Shown here piece after piece: positions 44,994 through 54,800 of a stretch of 64,000 nucleotides of DNA. The notes beneath the pieces are model-generated. The model was not told where the DNA came from. It saw only the letters and a program-made list of their open reading frames with translations, and searched no databases. This DNA is from Marinobacter sp. S6332 (GTDB lineage: Bacteria > Pseudomonadota > Gammaproteobacteria > Pseudomonadales > Oleiphilaceae). The stretch lies in contig NZ_JALKAP010000001.1 in the NCBI RefSeq assembly GCF_023016045.1, positions 62,001-126,000 on the forward strand. Direction: 5' to 3'. Numbering within the stretch: position 1 is the stretch's first letter; each line of letters starts with the position of its first letter. Position numbers and translations under genes: made by a program.

Positions 44994-46241
44994 ATGAAAA
45001 AATTTATCAACGCAAACCTGTATCGCAACAGCGACGCTTCTGAAATCCTCGTAGAAAATGGTGTTATTCGAAATATTGGGACTGACTTACCTCCGGCAGA
45101 CGAAGTCATCGATCTGAAAAGCCGGCTCGTTGTGCCGCCTTATGTGGACGCCCATCTGCATCTTGACTACGTGTACACCGCTGGAAGCAAAGGAGCCAAG
45201 AACCAAACAGGCACTCTTTTCGAAGGCATAGCCCGCTGGCACGATGTAAAGAAGAACCAATCGATTGAGGATGCCAAAGCTCGTGCATTAAGAGGCATAC
45301 ACGAGGAAGTCTCCAAGGGTGTGCAGTTCATCCGTACCCACATCGACGTGTGCGACCCGAACCTGACAGGGTTAAAGGCCATGCTGGAGGTTCGTGAGCA
45401 ATTAAAGGACAAAGTGACCATTCAGATTGTCGCCTTCCCACAGGAGGGAATGTACGCCTACAAAGGCGGTGACGAAATGGTCGAAGAAGCGTTGAAGATG
45501 GGTGCCGACTGCGTAGGCAGTATCCCGCATTTTGAATGGGCCCGTGAAATAGGAGAGAAATCCATCCATAGAACCGTTGAGCTGGCCGTCAAATATGACA
45601 AGCTTATCGACGTGCACTGTGATGAAACAGACGATGTGATGAGCCGCTTCGTGGAGCTTCTTAACGCCCTAGCCATGATCGAAGACATCGGGCCCCGTAC
45701 GGCCGCCAGCCATACCTGCTCCTTCGGTTCTGCAGATAACGCCTATGCGTTTCGCATGATGAGGCTGTTTCAGCAGTCTGGCCTGAACTTTATTGCCCTG
45801 CCAACTGAAAACGCCTACCTCCAAGGGCGGCAAGACACCTACCCCAAACGCCGGGGCATGACTCGCGTAAAGGAATTCTGGGAGAGCGATATAAATGTAT
45901 GCTTTGGTCAAGACTCCATTAACGACCCTTGGTATCCCGTTGGCAATGGAAACCTGATGAATATTCTGGATAACGGTATTCATATGGCGCAAACCATGTC
46001 GTTACCGCAACTTGATACCTGCCTTGACCTGATCACGTTCAACGGCGCCAAAACATTAAACGTTGAAGACCAGTACGGTCTGGATGTGGGCAAGCCAGCC
46101 AACTTTCTGGTGCTGGATGCCAGCAACCCATTTGAAGCCGTTCGCCAGAGGGCAGATGTACTGGCATCGATTCGTAATGGGGAGTACCTGTTTAAGAAGC
46201 CTGAGCCCAGCTACGAGATTGAAATCGATCTATTCAGATAG
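44994..46241 (+). CDS. Cytosine deaminase-like amidohydrolase (CodA family)
   Basis: Metal-dependent hydrolase of 415 residues. Ligands line up with E. coli CodA: VDAHLHLDY, IDVHCDETDD, AASHTCS and the catalytic Asp in CFGQDSINDPWYP; TRTLFEGI-like GTLFEGIARW and DTYPKRRGMTRVKE are also conserved. The usual GHD is GQD here, a variant that may alter the substrate from cytosine to another pyrimidine, isoguanine or a related ring. No cytosine permease lies nearby. It is preceded by higA debris, so it may sit at the edge of the same or an older insertion. Confidence 0.82.
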   Translation: MKKFINANLYRNSDASEILVENGVIRNIGTDLPPADEVIDLKSRLVVPPYVDAHLHLDYVYTAGSKGAKNQTGTLFEGIARWHDVKKNQSIEDAKARALRGIHEEVSKGVQFIRTHIDVCDPNLTGLKAMLEVREQLKDKVTIQIVAFPQEGMYAYKGGDEMVEEALKMGADCVGSIPHFEWAREIGEKSIHRTVELAVKYDKLIDVHCDETDDVMSRFVELLNALAMIEDIGPRTAASHTCSFGSADNAYAFRMMRLFQQSGLNFIALPTENAYLQGRQDTYPKRRGMTRVKEFWESDINVCFGQDSINDPWYPVGNGNLMNILDNGIHMAQTMSLPQLDTCLDLITFNGAKTLNVEDQYGLDVGKPANFLVLDASNPFEAVRQRADVLASIRNGEYLFKKPEPSYEIEIDLFR

Positions 46242-46398
46242 ATTCGCTCAGGTCATCTCGGTGATCTGCGGAGGCTTCACAAGCTAAAATAGCTTGCAAG
46301 GCAGCTCGCCTTGAGATAATACCAAAAATAATGTAACATGCTGATTATATTTATTTTTTTATCAAAATGGATTCTACAACTAAAACAAGGAGAACATC

Positions 46399-46890
46399 AT
46401 CACTATTAATCAAGGTGACCGCATTTATCACCCCGGGCACGGCATCGGTATTGTTAAATCTATTCGCAAAAAGAGCTTTTTTGGCGAAGACAAAGCCAAG
46501 TTCGTTAAATTCTATTTCGAGCGTGACGATCTCACTTGGCTGGTGCGCGCTAGCGACATCCCCAGCACGATTCGCATGCCAATGAGTGCCAAAGAGGCAA
46601 AAAAGATCATTAATCATTTGAAGAGCTGGCAAGGCAAGCTAAGCGAGCAATGGAAAACCCGGTCAACAGCAAATCAGGCTGCTATCGATAAAGGCGACCC
46701 ATACGGCTACGCTGAAGTAGTGAAAGGACTAAGCGTGATGCAAGAACAAAATGCGTTGAGCATGACTGACCGCAGGCACCTGAACCTTGGCATGGAATTT
46801 CTTTGTGAGGAACTCGCCAACGCGTTGGGCAAAACTCAAGCCAGAGTGCGTCAGCTTATTGAAGAAGCTACGACATTCCGGCCTGCCTAG
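46399..46890 (+). CDS. CarD/CdnL-like RNA polymerase-binding protein with non-canonical start
   Basis: About 163 residues: N-terminal CarD/TRCF-type domain (INQGDRIYHPGHGIGIVKSI, then KFYFERDDLTWLVRASDIP) that binds the RNA polymerase beta subunit, and a helical DNA-binding C-terminal half (AEVVKGLSVMQEQNALSMTDRRHL). In-frame there is no ATG, GTG or TTG before the domain, and a TAA stands at 46381. A strong AAGGAG (46387-46392) places initiation at ATC 46399 (six-base spacing) or ATT 46405. An ATG at 46543 would delete the polymerase-binding half. Either a rare start or a lost ATG must be assumed. Confidence 0.72.
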   Translation: MTINQGDRIYHPGHGIGIVKSIRKKSFFGEDKAKFVKFYFERDDLTWLVRASDIPSTIRMPMSAKEAKKIINHLKSWQGKLSEQWKTRSTANQAAIDKGDPYGYAEVVKGLSVMQEQNALSMTDRRHLNLGMEFLCEELANALGKTQARVRQLIEEATTFRPA

Positions 46891-46981
46891 GCGGCAGGCA
46901 CTGCATCACCGACAAGAATATCAGAACAGCTCATGATGCGATTTCAGCCAAAAGGTTTGGCCTTAAATAATGATTTACCGG

Positions 46982-47236
46982 TTACCTTTCTTTGTCGGCT
47001 CGGACCGTTTTGTCTATGAATCTCGCCATTTTAATCGCGGTGGCGACTGACTCCTTTATATCCTCTCCCTCGATAGGCCCTGATGCTTTGCCTCCAGCCG
47101 TAATTTTTGCAGCAAGAATACGGCTGGCGGCATCTAGCAGAGATCTCTCACTCTCTTGAAGAGAAACGCCAATTCGGTTGTCTACCGGCTCTTCACCAAA
47201 ATAGAGATCCTCAGGCTGCTCCTGAAACTGTGTCAT
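46982..47236 (-). CDS. Hypothetical small protein
   Basis: An 84-residue soluble, mixed-charge protein with helical propensity (SERSLLDAASRILAAKITAGG, ESVATAIKMARFIDKTVRA). An AGGAGAG site precedes the ATG. No family recognised. It stands alone between the CarD-like gene and the envelope cluster. Confidence 0.5.
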   Translation of the reverse strand: MTQFQEQPEDLYFGEEPVDNRIGVSLQESERSLLDAASRILAAKITAGGKASGPIEGEDIKESVATAIKMARFIDKTVRADKER

Positions 47237-47560
47237 TAAAACTCTCCTTCACTGGGGTTGTTTTCTATTAAAGCCGTGAGCTTTGTATGTTTCTCACGAT
47301 GCACCGGCAGGGGCATACACCCATACTAACGGAAATAACTCAGCAGCTCTGCACCTGTGGTGAGCTTAATTAGTGCCGGGTTTTGGGAGAAGCGTTGCCA
47401 TCAATACCAACAAATCACGCTCTGGAGATTGGTTACAATTCACCAACAAAATCATGAACAATCAAGCTACACATCGTTTATCCTGAGAGAGTCCCAAACC
47501 ACTATTTCTTTATACTTCTCAGCGTATTGAGCATCATTATCATATTTCGGATCGCTGCCC
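47237..47560. other. Non-coding stretch before the envelope gene cluster
   Basis: About 320 bp. It should hold promoters for the small gene on the left and the envelope cluster on the right. A short minus-strand frame ends here but most of it lies antisense to the next gene. No operator or RNA fold was recognised. Confidence 0.4.
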
Positions 47561-48319
47561 ATGAGCCAACCAAAACCACAAACTGAAACCACTCCAAAGT
47601 CCAGCGTTCGCCAGCGGGTAGTCACTTGGGTGGCAGCCTTATCCCTGCCAGTGATTGCATTGGGCAACTTCTCCGAAGCCGTCATGATTGTTGAGAGCGC
47701 AGTGGACAGGGTGGTCTCAACCTTTACCAATATTCCCGAGTACAAAGACCTATCTTATCTCCGGGCTGGCATCAACTTGGAGTACGCGAGAGAAATTTTT
47801 GGTACCCCTCAGGTGAGCAAAGAACTTAGTAATGGGCTCAGCGCAGTTTATTACTTCGATGCTAAATACCTTCTAACCTTAGTCGTCCGAGACCAAGAAG
47901 TAAGTGCTTTTACGGTGATTAGCCTTGCAGAGGGCTTTGCCCCAGACGCTTTTGCAGACTGGGGAGGCCCTCTTGGGGAGGTTACATTTGCAGACCTAAA
48001 AGGCATGCCAGAAGACTTTGCCGTTGATTGGACCAAAAACAGCGCTTTTTATCTGGAGAACGTCAATCTTGGTGGAGGCTCACTTAACCAGAGCGCCTAT
48101 GCGGGTTGGATTAACTACGGCACGGGCGAGAACTCTACTGGCTTAAGCGAACTCTACAAGCAACAGCTCACCGGTGGAAACACGAATAAAGCTCGCTCAG
48201 ATGTCCGCGAGGCCTTAACCCCCAATCTGTACGGCTGGGGTAATCTTAGCCTTTCCGAAATTCGCAAAACCATACTAGGGCCGACAGACCTTGCGCACTA
48301 CCTGTCAGCTTACCAATAA
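47561..48319 (+). CDS. ETEC_3214-like membrane-anchored protein
   Basis: A 252-residue protein with a basic N-terminus, one hydrophobic helix (VVTWVAALSLPVIALGNF) and a long extracytoplasmic part (YKDLSYLRAGINLEYAREIFGTPQ, AVYYFDAKYLLTLVV). The LRAGINLEYAREIFG segment is what I associate with the ETEC_3214 domain family; this assignment is tentative and the function is unknown. First gene of a five-gene envelope cluster, 20 bp before the next gene. Confidence 0.65.
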   Translation: MSQPKPQTETTPKSSVRQRVVTWVAALSLPVIALGNFSEAVMIVESAVDRVVSTFTNIPEYKDLSYLRAGINLEYAREIFGTPQVSKELSNGLSAVYYFDAKYLLTLVVRDQEVSAFTVISLAEGFAPDAFADWGGPLGEVTFADLKGMPEDFAVDWTKNSAFYLENVNLGGGSLNQSAYAGWINYGTGENSTGLSELYKQQLTGGNTNKARSDVREALTPNLYGWGNLSLSEIRKTILGPTDLAHYLSAYQ

Positions 48320-48339
48320 ACTGGGTTTCAGGAGTTAAC

Positions 48340-48927
48340 ATGATCAAATTAACCGCAAAATTCATAGCCGTTCTTGGCTCAGCCAGCCTGATCGCCGCAT
48401 GTGCCAGCACCCAACCATCTGATCAATCCAGCGCCACTAGCGGGCTTCCAGCGTGGGTTATCACCCCTGGCAACTTGGTTGATGATGGCTCGCTGGTAGC
48501 AACTGAGTGCGTATCAGCCAATGCCGGTATGTCTATCTTAAAAGCCAAATCTATTGCTCTGGCACGGGGAAATTTGGCACAACAAATTCAGGTTAATGTT
48601 CAAGCAATGGACGATACCTACCGCGATTTAACCGAAAACGGTGGGCAGTCAGGTTCCGGTTCGACCTTTTCCAGTGTCACCAAGCAGGTTACCGACCAAA
48701 TGTTGAGTGGAGCCATTCCTGAGCGTGTTGACTACATAAAAGGACCTAACGATACGACATTGTTCTGCAGCATGGTCGTGATGGCTCCTGAGAAGAATCG
48801 TAAAATCTTTGAACAGATTATCGATCGTTCCAACCGTCAGATGTCACCCGAAAACGAAGCTCTGCTTTATCAAGAGTTCCGCGCCAAGCGCGCAGCCGAT
48901 GAACTTAAAAACGCTTTAGGGGGCTAA
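48340..48927 (+). CDS. LPP20-family lipoprotein
   Basis: A 195-residue lipoprotein with signal and lipobox LIAAC (Cys21). The mature part starts after a Ser/Thr-rich linker with LPAWVITPG and continues SLVATECVSANAG, ILKAKSIALARGNLAQQIQV, the LPP20-type pattern of an envelope protein related to flagellar FlgP and Helicobacter Lpp20. It is the second gene of the cluster, with four bases to the transglycosylase gene. The role is unknown; surface or peptidoglycan association is likely. Confidence 0.75.
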   Translation: MIKLTAKFIAVLGSASLIAACASTQPSDQSSATSGLPAWVITPGNLVDDGSLVATECVSANAGMSILKAKSIALARGNLAQQIQVNVQAMDDTYRDLTENGGQSGSGSTFSSVTKQVTDQMLSGAIPERVDYIKGPNDTTLFCSMVVMAPEKNRKIFEQIIDRSNRQMSPENEALLYQEFRAKRAADELKNALGG

Positions 48928-48930
48928 TCT

Positions 48931-50310
48931 GTGATCCCTTTTCGTTCTGCGCTCTCAGCGCTTGCGCTAAGCTTGCCATTGCTGGTTGCTGGCCAGCAAA
49001 GTTATGGCGCAGGCAATGACACGTCAGCGTCCTGGAAGAACTCGGCCAAAGATTTTTCGGAGTACAAAGCGAAGAGAATGAAGGCCTTCAACTCTTACAA
49101 ACGCTCAGTCCAGGAGGAGTTTGCAGAGTTCTCTGGTTTGCATGACCGGGTATCCGAGGCATACACCGGTCGCATATCTGAAATATGGAAAGACCCAGAG
49201 ACATCGTCACAAACTCGCTGGGTACACTATCAAGAGGGATACCAGCTTAAACGGGTTGTGGACTTCGAGAAGAAGCAAATTATCTGGTCCACACCCGAGA
49301 GTCTGGCTAGCTCTTCGACGCTCAGCCGTGCAAGTGCTCGCGAGATGTTAGCGAATTTATTGGTCATGACGCGTCAAGACGCTTTTGATCAAGATGAAGT
49401 TGCTCAGGAAGTTGAAGAAGAAAGCCGCCGCAACTTCAGGCACCTAGAAACAGACTCTATAGATGATTCTGATCAGTTGCTATCAGGCTTCATTTTTGGT
49501 GAAAGTAACGTCTCGGAAGCAAAGCTCAACATGGCGGTTGATGCCATGATGGCCGCTGGTGAGAAAAGCACTGTTAAGCAAAACGGGCAGTCTGTGATAG
49601 CTTGGGTCTTCCCGATCACATCTGGTAAATCATTAGAGAAACCCAAGCAGCGTCCTGTAGAGACCGTTAGCCCACCACAAATCGCGGCTGAAAAGCGGGC
49701 GCGAGCTGTGTTGCAATCACGCCCAATAGGACCCGATAGTCAGCAAAGCCTCCCAGCTCAAGCTAGGCCATTCCTCAAGGCCATTAACAAACAACATCGC
49801 GAATTTGACCTCTCTGCTGAGCTGCTACTGGCAATCATCGAGACCGAATCTGCATTCAACCCTATGGCCAAATCACCTATCCCGGCGTTTGGGCTTATGC
49901 AGATTGTGCCGCAAAGTGCAGGCCAGGACGCCACGGAAAAGATCTTCGGCGAGCCTCGCATATTGGCGCCATCTTATCTTTACAATGCGGATAACAATAT
50001 CCGTATCGGGGCAGCTTACTTTCATATTTTGTATTACCAGTATTTTCGAGGCATCGAAAACCCTCTATCGCGGCTTTATTGCTCCATTGCAGCCTACAAT
50101 ACCGGGCCTGGCAATGTTTCGGCGGCTTTAACAGGCGCAGAAATGAGACTAACCCCTGCGATTGCCATTGCCAACGGCATGTCTCCTGAGCAGGTCTATA
50201 CCCACTTGCTGAAAAATTTACCCTACGAAGAGACTGTAAACTACCTCCGAAAAGTGACGGGGCGCTTAAGCCAATATGAGCAATTACTCTCTTCTAAAAC
50301 CGATAGCTGA
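48931..50310 (+). CDS. MltC-like lytic murein transglycosylase
   Basis: Cleaves peptidoglycan between MurNAc and GlcNAc with anhydro-product formation. Signal peptide (ALALSLPLLVA, no lipobox cysteine), an MltC-type N-terminal domain (FNSYKRSVQEEFAEF, QEGYQLKRVVDFEKKQII), a linker, and a C-terminal SLT domain: catalytic Glu in AIIETESAFNP, then AFGLMQIVPQSAG and CSIAAYNTGPGNV. At 459 residues it is about 100 longer than E. coli MltC, mainly in the middle. The start is GTG at 48931. Lacking a lipid anchor, it should be soluble in the periplasm. Confidence 0.85.
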   Translation: MIPFRSALSALALSLPLLVAGQQSYGAGNDTSASWKNSAKDFSEYKAKRMKAFNSYKRSVQEEFAEFSGLHDRVSEAYTGRISEIWKDPETSSQTRWVHYQEGYQLKRVVDFEKKQIIWSTPESLASSSTLSRASAREMLANLLVMTRQDAFDQDEVAQEVEEESRRNFRHLETDSIDDSDQLLSGFIFGESNVSEAKLNMAVDAMMAAGEKSTVKQNGQSVIAWVFPITSGKSLEKPKQRPVETVSPPQIAAEKRARAVLQSRPIGPDSQQSLPAQARPFLKAINKQHREFDLSAELLLAIIETESAFNPMAKSPIPAFGLMQIVPQSAGQDATEKIFGEPRILAPSYLYNADNNIRIGAAYFHILYYQYFRGIENPLSRLYCSIAAYNTGPGNVSAALTGAEMRLTPAIAIANGMSPEQVYTHLLKNLPYEETVNYLRKVTGRLSQYEQLLSSKTDS

Positions 50311-50357
50311 AAAGTCTGGCTCGATGCGTTTGAACACCGAATAAAAAAGGAACCTCA

Positions 50358-51281
50358 ATGAATACAAAAGCTGAAATCCCCTCAAACCTGACCTCCAAGT
50401 ACACAAGAGCTTGCATCCCGCTGTTGGCTCTCATCGTTATGGTTATGCAGGGTTGCGCGAGTTATACCAAGTGGCGCGTAGATGCCATGGAGCCGTCGCA
50501 AAAAGGGATAGCTGTGGAATCTGTTTCAATTCAGCCCTTTACAGGGGAAGGTCGAGAGCATGGCACTACTTTTGCGCGCCTTTTAGCTGGCCAGCTAACC
50601 CAGCAAGGTTTCGTTAAGTTAAAGCAAAAGGGAGCACAGGGGCACATTGTTGGTTCGCTGGATGGAACACGTACAAAGTATGAAACTTGGCGAGAAAAAT
50701 ATAAGCGCAAAGGAAAAACTCGCTATCGCTATCATGCCAAGGTGCGAAAATCCCTCACCGCCAGCTACACCCTGAGCGCGAATGGCCAAACCTGGTCTGA
50801 AAGCTACACCGAAGAATACTCAGATGAAGAAAGCTCCAGAGATAGCTATAGCGCAGCAAAAGCTGAGCTTAAATCTGAAGCCAGAATCCAGCGGCAACTG
50901 ATGACAACTCTCGCCATGAAGATCAGTCAGGATATAACGCCGTACCGAGTACGCAAAACCTATAAATTAAAGCTCGGCGATACAGATCATCTTGAGCTTG
51001 GTGCTGACTACGCAAAGCTGGGGCGCGAAGAACAAGCCATGTCAATATTCCGACAGATCACTGAGCGCACCCAAAATGATGAGGATCGAGCCGCCGCGCT
51101 ATACAACATGGGCGTTATTTATGAAATTCGAGGTGATTTTAATAAAGCATTTGATGCCTACCGGAACGCCAGCCAATTCCACCTCGAGGAGTTGATGTAC
51201 CCGAAAGCCATCACTCGTTTGGAAAGTGTAATAAGCAAACGAAATCAGGTGGACAAGCAAATGAAGGTCTTCGAAAAATGA
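50358..51281 (+). CDS. Lipoprotein with CsgG/LpoB-like and TPR segments
   Basis: A 307-residue lipoprotein (lipobox MQGC after a hydrophobic ALIVMVM). The N-terminal half reads like the CsgG/LpoB fold (VESVSIQPFTGEGREHGTTFARLLAGQLTQQG), with a basic middle (REKYKRKGKTRYRYHAK). The C-terminal third has TPR-like helices (ADYAKLGREEQAMSIFRQITE, AALYNMGVIYEIRGDFNKAFDAY). By fold it might regulate a penicillin-binding protein or scaffold a periplasmic complex with the upstream transglycosylase; this is inference. Confidence 0.68.
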   Translation: MNTKAEIPSNLTSKYTRACIPLLALIVMVMQGCASYTKWRVDAMEPSQKGIAVESVSIQPFTGEGREHGTTFARLLAGQLTQQGFVKLKQKGAQGHIVGSLDGTRTKYETWREKYKRKGKTRYRYHAKVRKSLTASYTLSANGQTWSESYTEEYSDEESSRDSYSAAKAELKSEARIQRQLMTTLAMKISQDITPYRVRKTYKLKLGDTDHLELGADYAKLGREEQAMSIFRQITERTQNDEDRAAALYNMGVIYEIRGDFNKAFDAYRNASQFHLEELMYPKAITRLESVISKRNQVDKQMKVFEK

Positions 51282-51805
51282 CCATGTCTACTAGAGTTTC
51301 ATGGGTAGCGCTTGTTGTAGTATCAAGCGCCCTAATTGGCTGCGCTTCTGACAGCAGCAAAGAATACGATGTGCATGTTCCACTCCCCGTCTTGAAAACC
51401 CTTGTTGAGACAGAGACCAGCGCGGTTCTTGTAACCTATAAGCAGGAAAACAACCGTGTCTCTACCCGCACGGTAACGGCAGAAGGCAGCTACGATGGCA
51501 GCGAAGATTCAAGTATCAGCGAAATACGCGAGAAAGCCATTGAGGCGATGATCAAATCTGCAGCAGATCAGGTAAACGGGCAGCTGATATCAAACAGCAT
51601 TAACGTTCGCCAGACCCAAGTTGGCAGCGGTCACTTTGAGGAGACTCGGCGCGATGTCATTTCACAAACAGTAGGGTTTGGCAAACCCCTCGGCGAACCA
51701 ACTTGCACCCCAACAAACCTAGGAACCAGCATGACTTGCAGCGGGAAAGTAGTTGTCCCGTTAATAGATGCGGTCATTATCGAAAGAAAGGAGATCGACG
51801 GCTGA
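51278..51805 (+). CDS. Small lipoprotein of unknown function
   Basis: A 175-residue protein with a lipoprotein signal ending LIGC. The rest is beta-rich with three conserved-looking motifs (SAVLVTYKQENNRVSTRTVTAEG, IREKAIEAMIKSAADQVNGQLIS, TCTPTNLGTSMTCSGKVVVP); the two late cysteines could form a disulfide. It overlaps the preceding lipoprotein gene by four bases, so it closes the operon. The IREKAIEAMIKSA stretch recalls the repeated helix of LPP20-like proteins. Function unknown. Confidence 0.62.
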   Translation: MTMSTRVSWVALVVVSSALIGCASDSSKEYDVHVPLPVLKTLVETETSAVLVTYKQENNRVSTRTVTAEGSYDGSEDSSISEIREKAIEAMIKSAADQVNGQLISNSINVRQTQVGSGHFEETRRDVISQTVGFGKPLGEPTCTPTNLGTSMTCSGKVVVPLIDAVIIERKEIDG

Positions 51806-51840
51806 CTGAAAATAACACGGCGATTCGCGGTGCTAGAAGC

Positions 51841-54800
51841 CTACAGACCTTCACTAACCCGTGGAAGTATTTTTTCTATCTCCCCTTGCTCCAGACTCTC
51901 ACGGTGATACAGCCTCTCCGCAAGGCTTTTTAACTCCACCTCGTGAGTCTGCAGCAAGCTCTTGGCTCGGTGCTCGCAGCCTTTTAGCCATTCGCGACGG
52001 CGTTCCGTACACAAAGCAGCTAATGCAGGATCGGAACTAAGATCTGTATTTGTAACTGCCATGGGGCCCAATTGGTCATCCAATCCCCAAGCCAATACTG
52101 CATTACGAACCAGCAGGTTGGCTCGGTGAAGGTCGTGCCCCGCTCCAGCAGACATTCCCTTCTCACCCAGCATTAGGCGCTCAGCTTCGCGGCCTGAAAG
52201 AGCTACGGTTACATCTGCTTCAATTTCCGCTCGCGTCATCGACAAGCCACCTCTCGCGTTGCTGGAGTCTTCCCTATGGGCCACAAAGCCAAGACTGTTT
52301 GTTCTAGGCTGGATGGAAATATAGTCAATGCGTCTTCCCGGAAACAGGTAGTGAATAGCCAACGCATGACCTGCTTCATGGCAAGCGACAGCCCATTTTT
52401 CTTTCAGGGCCAGCGTGAGATCCTCGCGCACGGTTCCATAAACCATAAGATGAACAGCTTTCTCAAAATCAGATGCCGTGGGATCTCGATCTTCATTGTC
52501 GGCGATGTACACGGCCTGCCGAGCAGCTGCCTCTATAGCCGCTGCGGATTCGCCCTGAGTTCTAAGTACAAGTTGCTCCATGGCTTGATCTGAAAGGTTA
52601 ATTTTCAGCTGCTCGGCAGCTTTTCCGAGCAAGTGTTCTCTAGCTGGCGCATTTGGCAGGTCACAAACGATGATTTCGTCAAGCCGGCCAGGACGCCTTA
52701 ACGCCGGGTCCAGCATCTCAGGAAAATTGGTAGCAGCAAGCACAAGAACAGGGTCTTCGTGGCCGCCAAACCCGTCCATTTCTGATAAAAGCGTGTTAAT
52801 CAATCCTTGATGACTTGCATCACTTCCCCGAGTAGCCGCAATCGCATCGATTTCATCAAAGAAAATGACGGCTGGTGCGAGCTTCCGAGCATTCGCAAAG
52901 AGCTCCCGGAGGCGGGCCTCCGCGACACCCACTTTCGGATGTAAAAGTTCAGCACCATTAATACTAAAAAAGGGAAGCCCGCACTCGCCCGCGGCTGCGC
53001 GCGCCAAAAAGGTTTTACCTGTTCCCGGCGGCCCTGCCAGCAGGTACCCAGCGGGCGGCCGAAAACCAAAGCTCCTGACACGTCCAGGCTGCTTCAACCA
53101 ACCAAGTGCCTGAGAGACCTGACTCACGCCGCGCTCATTACCAACTACAGCGCTCAGTGAAAGATTAGGGATCTCACCAAGACCAAACATCTGTCCCTCT
53201 GATCCGGGAGAAAGTATGGGTTCCTGCCTAACCATGGCTGGAGAAGCTGTTAACGATGCGCCATTCTCCGTAACCTTCCAAGTGAACAATGACCGCTTGC
53301 GCTCTCTAAGTAGCCCTCGTATCAGTTTTCCATTGCGCTGTTGCTCCAGCTGCACCCTAGCCGCATTAACAAGAGAGGCGGGGTCATTGGTATTGAAGGT
53401 AACAACCTGAGAAACACCATTGATCGCCTTAGCCGCACTAATGGCATTCTGTGTGCTGGTATGGTTCCGGGGGTTTTTACAGAACGCTATAACCGGTGTT
53501 TCTGGCATGGCTTGCCGAATGCTCAGGATTCTGTTCAATGCATCTGTGGTTTTTCTCTGGCTGTCATCATTTTCAATAAAAAGATCGATCAGTGCTAAAT
53601 CAAAAGAACCTCCCAACCTCGCTATCTCTAGGTTTCCTTCATCCCGCCCTTTTAAAGCGTCAAGCTCAATGTGAGCATCGATTCGGGCTTGCAGCAGCTG
53701 AAAGGTTTCTAAATCATCATCAATTAAAAGAACTCTGGCCGGTGAGTTGAGCCCGCCCTCCGCCAACATAGCCTCGAATAACTCTTCAATGCCCTGAAAT
53801 GTGGCAAGTCTTGCACCTTCTGCTGAGTCTCCCTGAAATGTGGCGGAGGAGCCCTCAATTAAACTTTTCATGCACTCGACCATATCAATCTCTGCGGCAG
53901 AGGCCGTGGTACGCGCTGATAAATCGGGCAAACGCTTCATCATTTGCAGCGCCGCTAAGGCATTTGTACATTCGGGAAGAGTAATAGAGTTGGTTTTCAG
54001 GTCCTTACGGCGAGCGTTCCAAACAGAGGTGTAGATTCCCAATAGTTTTTCAGGCTGTAGTGGCTCGAATGCCAGAAAGCGCCCTTTGGTTAGCCTATTT
54101 ACAAACTCTGGAGACAGCCCAGAATTCCGGTTTCCCTCGGGATCTCGCTGTAGTAATGAACCGAGTGTGGCGTTGTCCAGAGTGCCGAGTACTTGTGAAG
54201 CGTTTCGTCGGTCCGCCAACCGCCGGCTGCCAAGGTTGGTTGTAAACAACACGAAAGTCTGTGAAAAATCGACCCATTTAAGCGAAGTATTGTCTTGGCA
54301 CCAGCCACTATCCAGAACGCTTAGGAGTGATTGCACTACATCTGGGTGAGCCTTTTCAATTTCATCAAATAGAATGATGGTCTTTGGGTAGTTCCGTACC
54401 TGATCAGTTAGTTCACCCAAGGTTGCATCGGAATAAAAATGAGAGGTCCCGAACAATGCTGCGACCGCCCTCTCGTCAGTAAACTGCTGCATGTTGAAAC
54501 GTATGAAGCGAAAAGACTGCCCCTCAATGTCACTTAGTTCTTTGGCGAAGGTCTCTGCAAGCAGCGTTTTCCCGGTTCCGGACTCCCCCATTAGGGTGAA
54601 AATGCCGCGCGGCCCTAAGCTAGCTCGCAGCAATGATTGGGCATAACCATCACATAACGCTTCCAGTGCTTGCGGCTGCCCCTTTACTACTTCGCCTAGC
54701 GCCACCTTTAACTTACGGGAACGGTCTAGAAAAACATCGTAGTTGAGCGCTTCGAGGTTCTTTTCCCACCATTTCATGAGCACATTCTGCTCATCGGCAC

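Noticed and set aside
46367..46585. ATG-started frame overlapping the CarD-like gene
   Set aside because: Different frame with no family pattern, whereas the CarD domain is unmistakable in the other frame.
47467..47745. Minus-strand frame overlapping the start of the ETEC_3214-like gene
   Set aside because: Two thirds lies antisense to a better-supported gene, and the rest has no ribosome site or family match.
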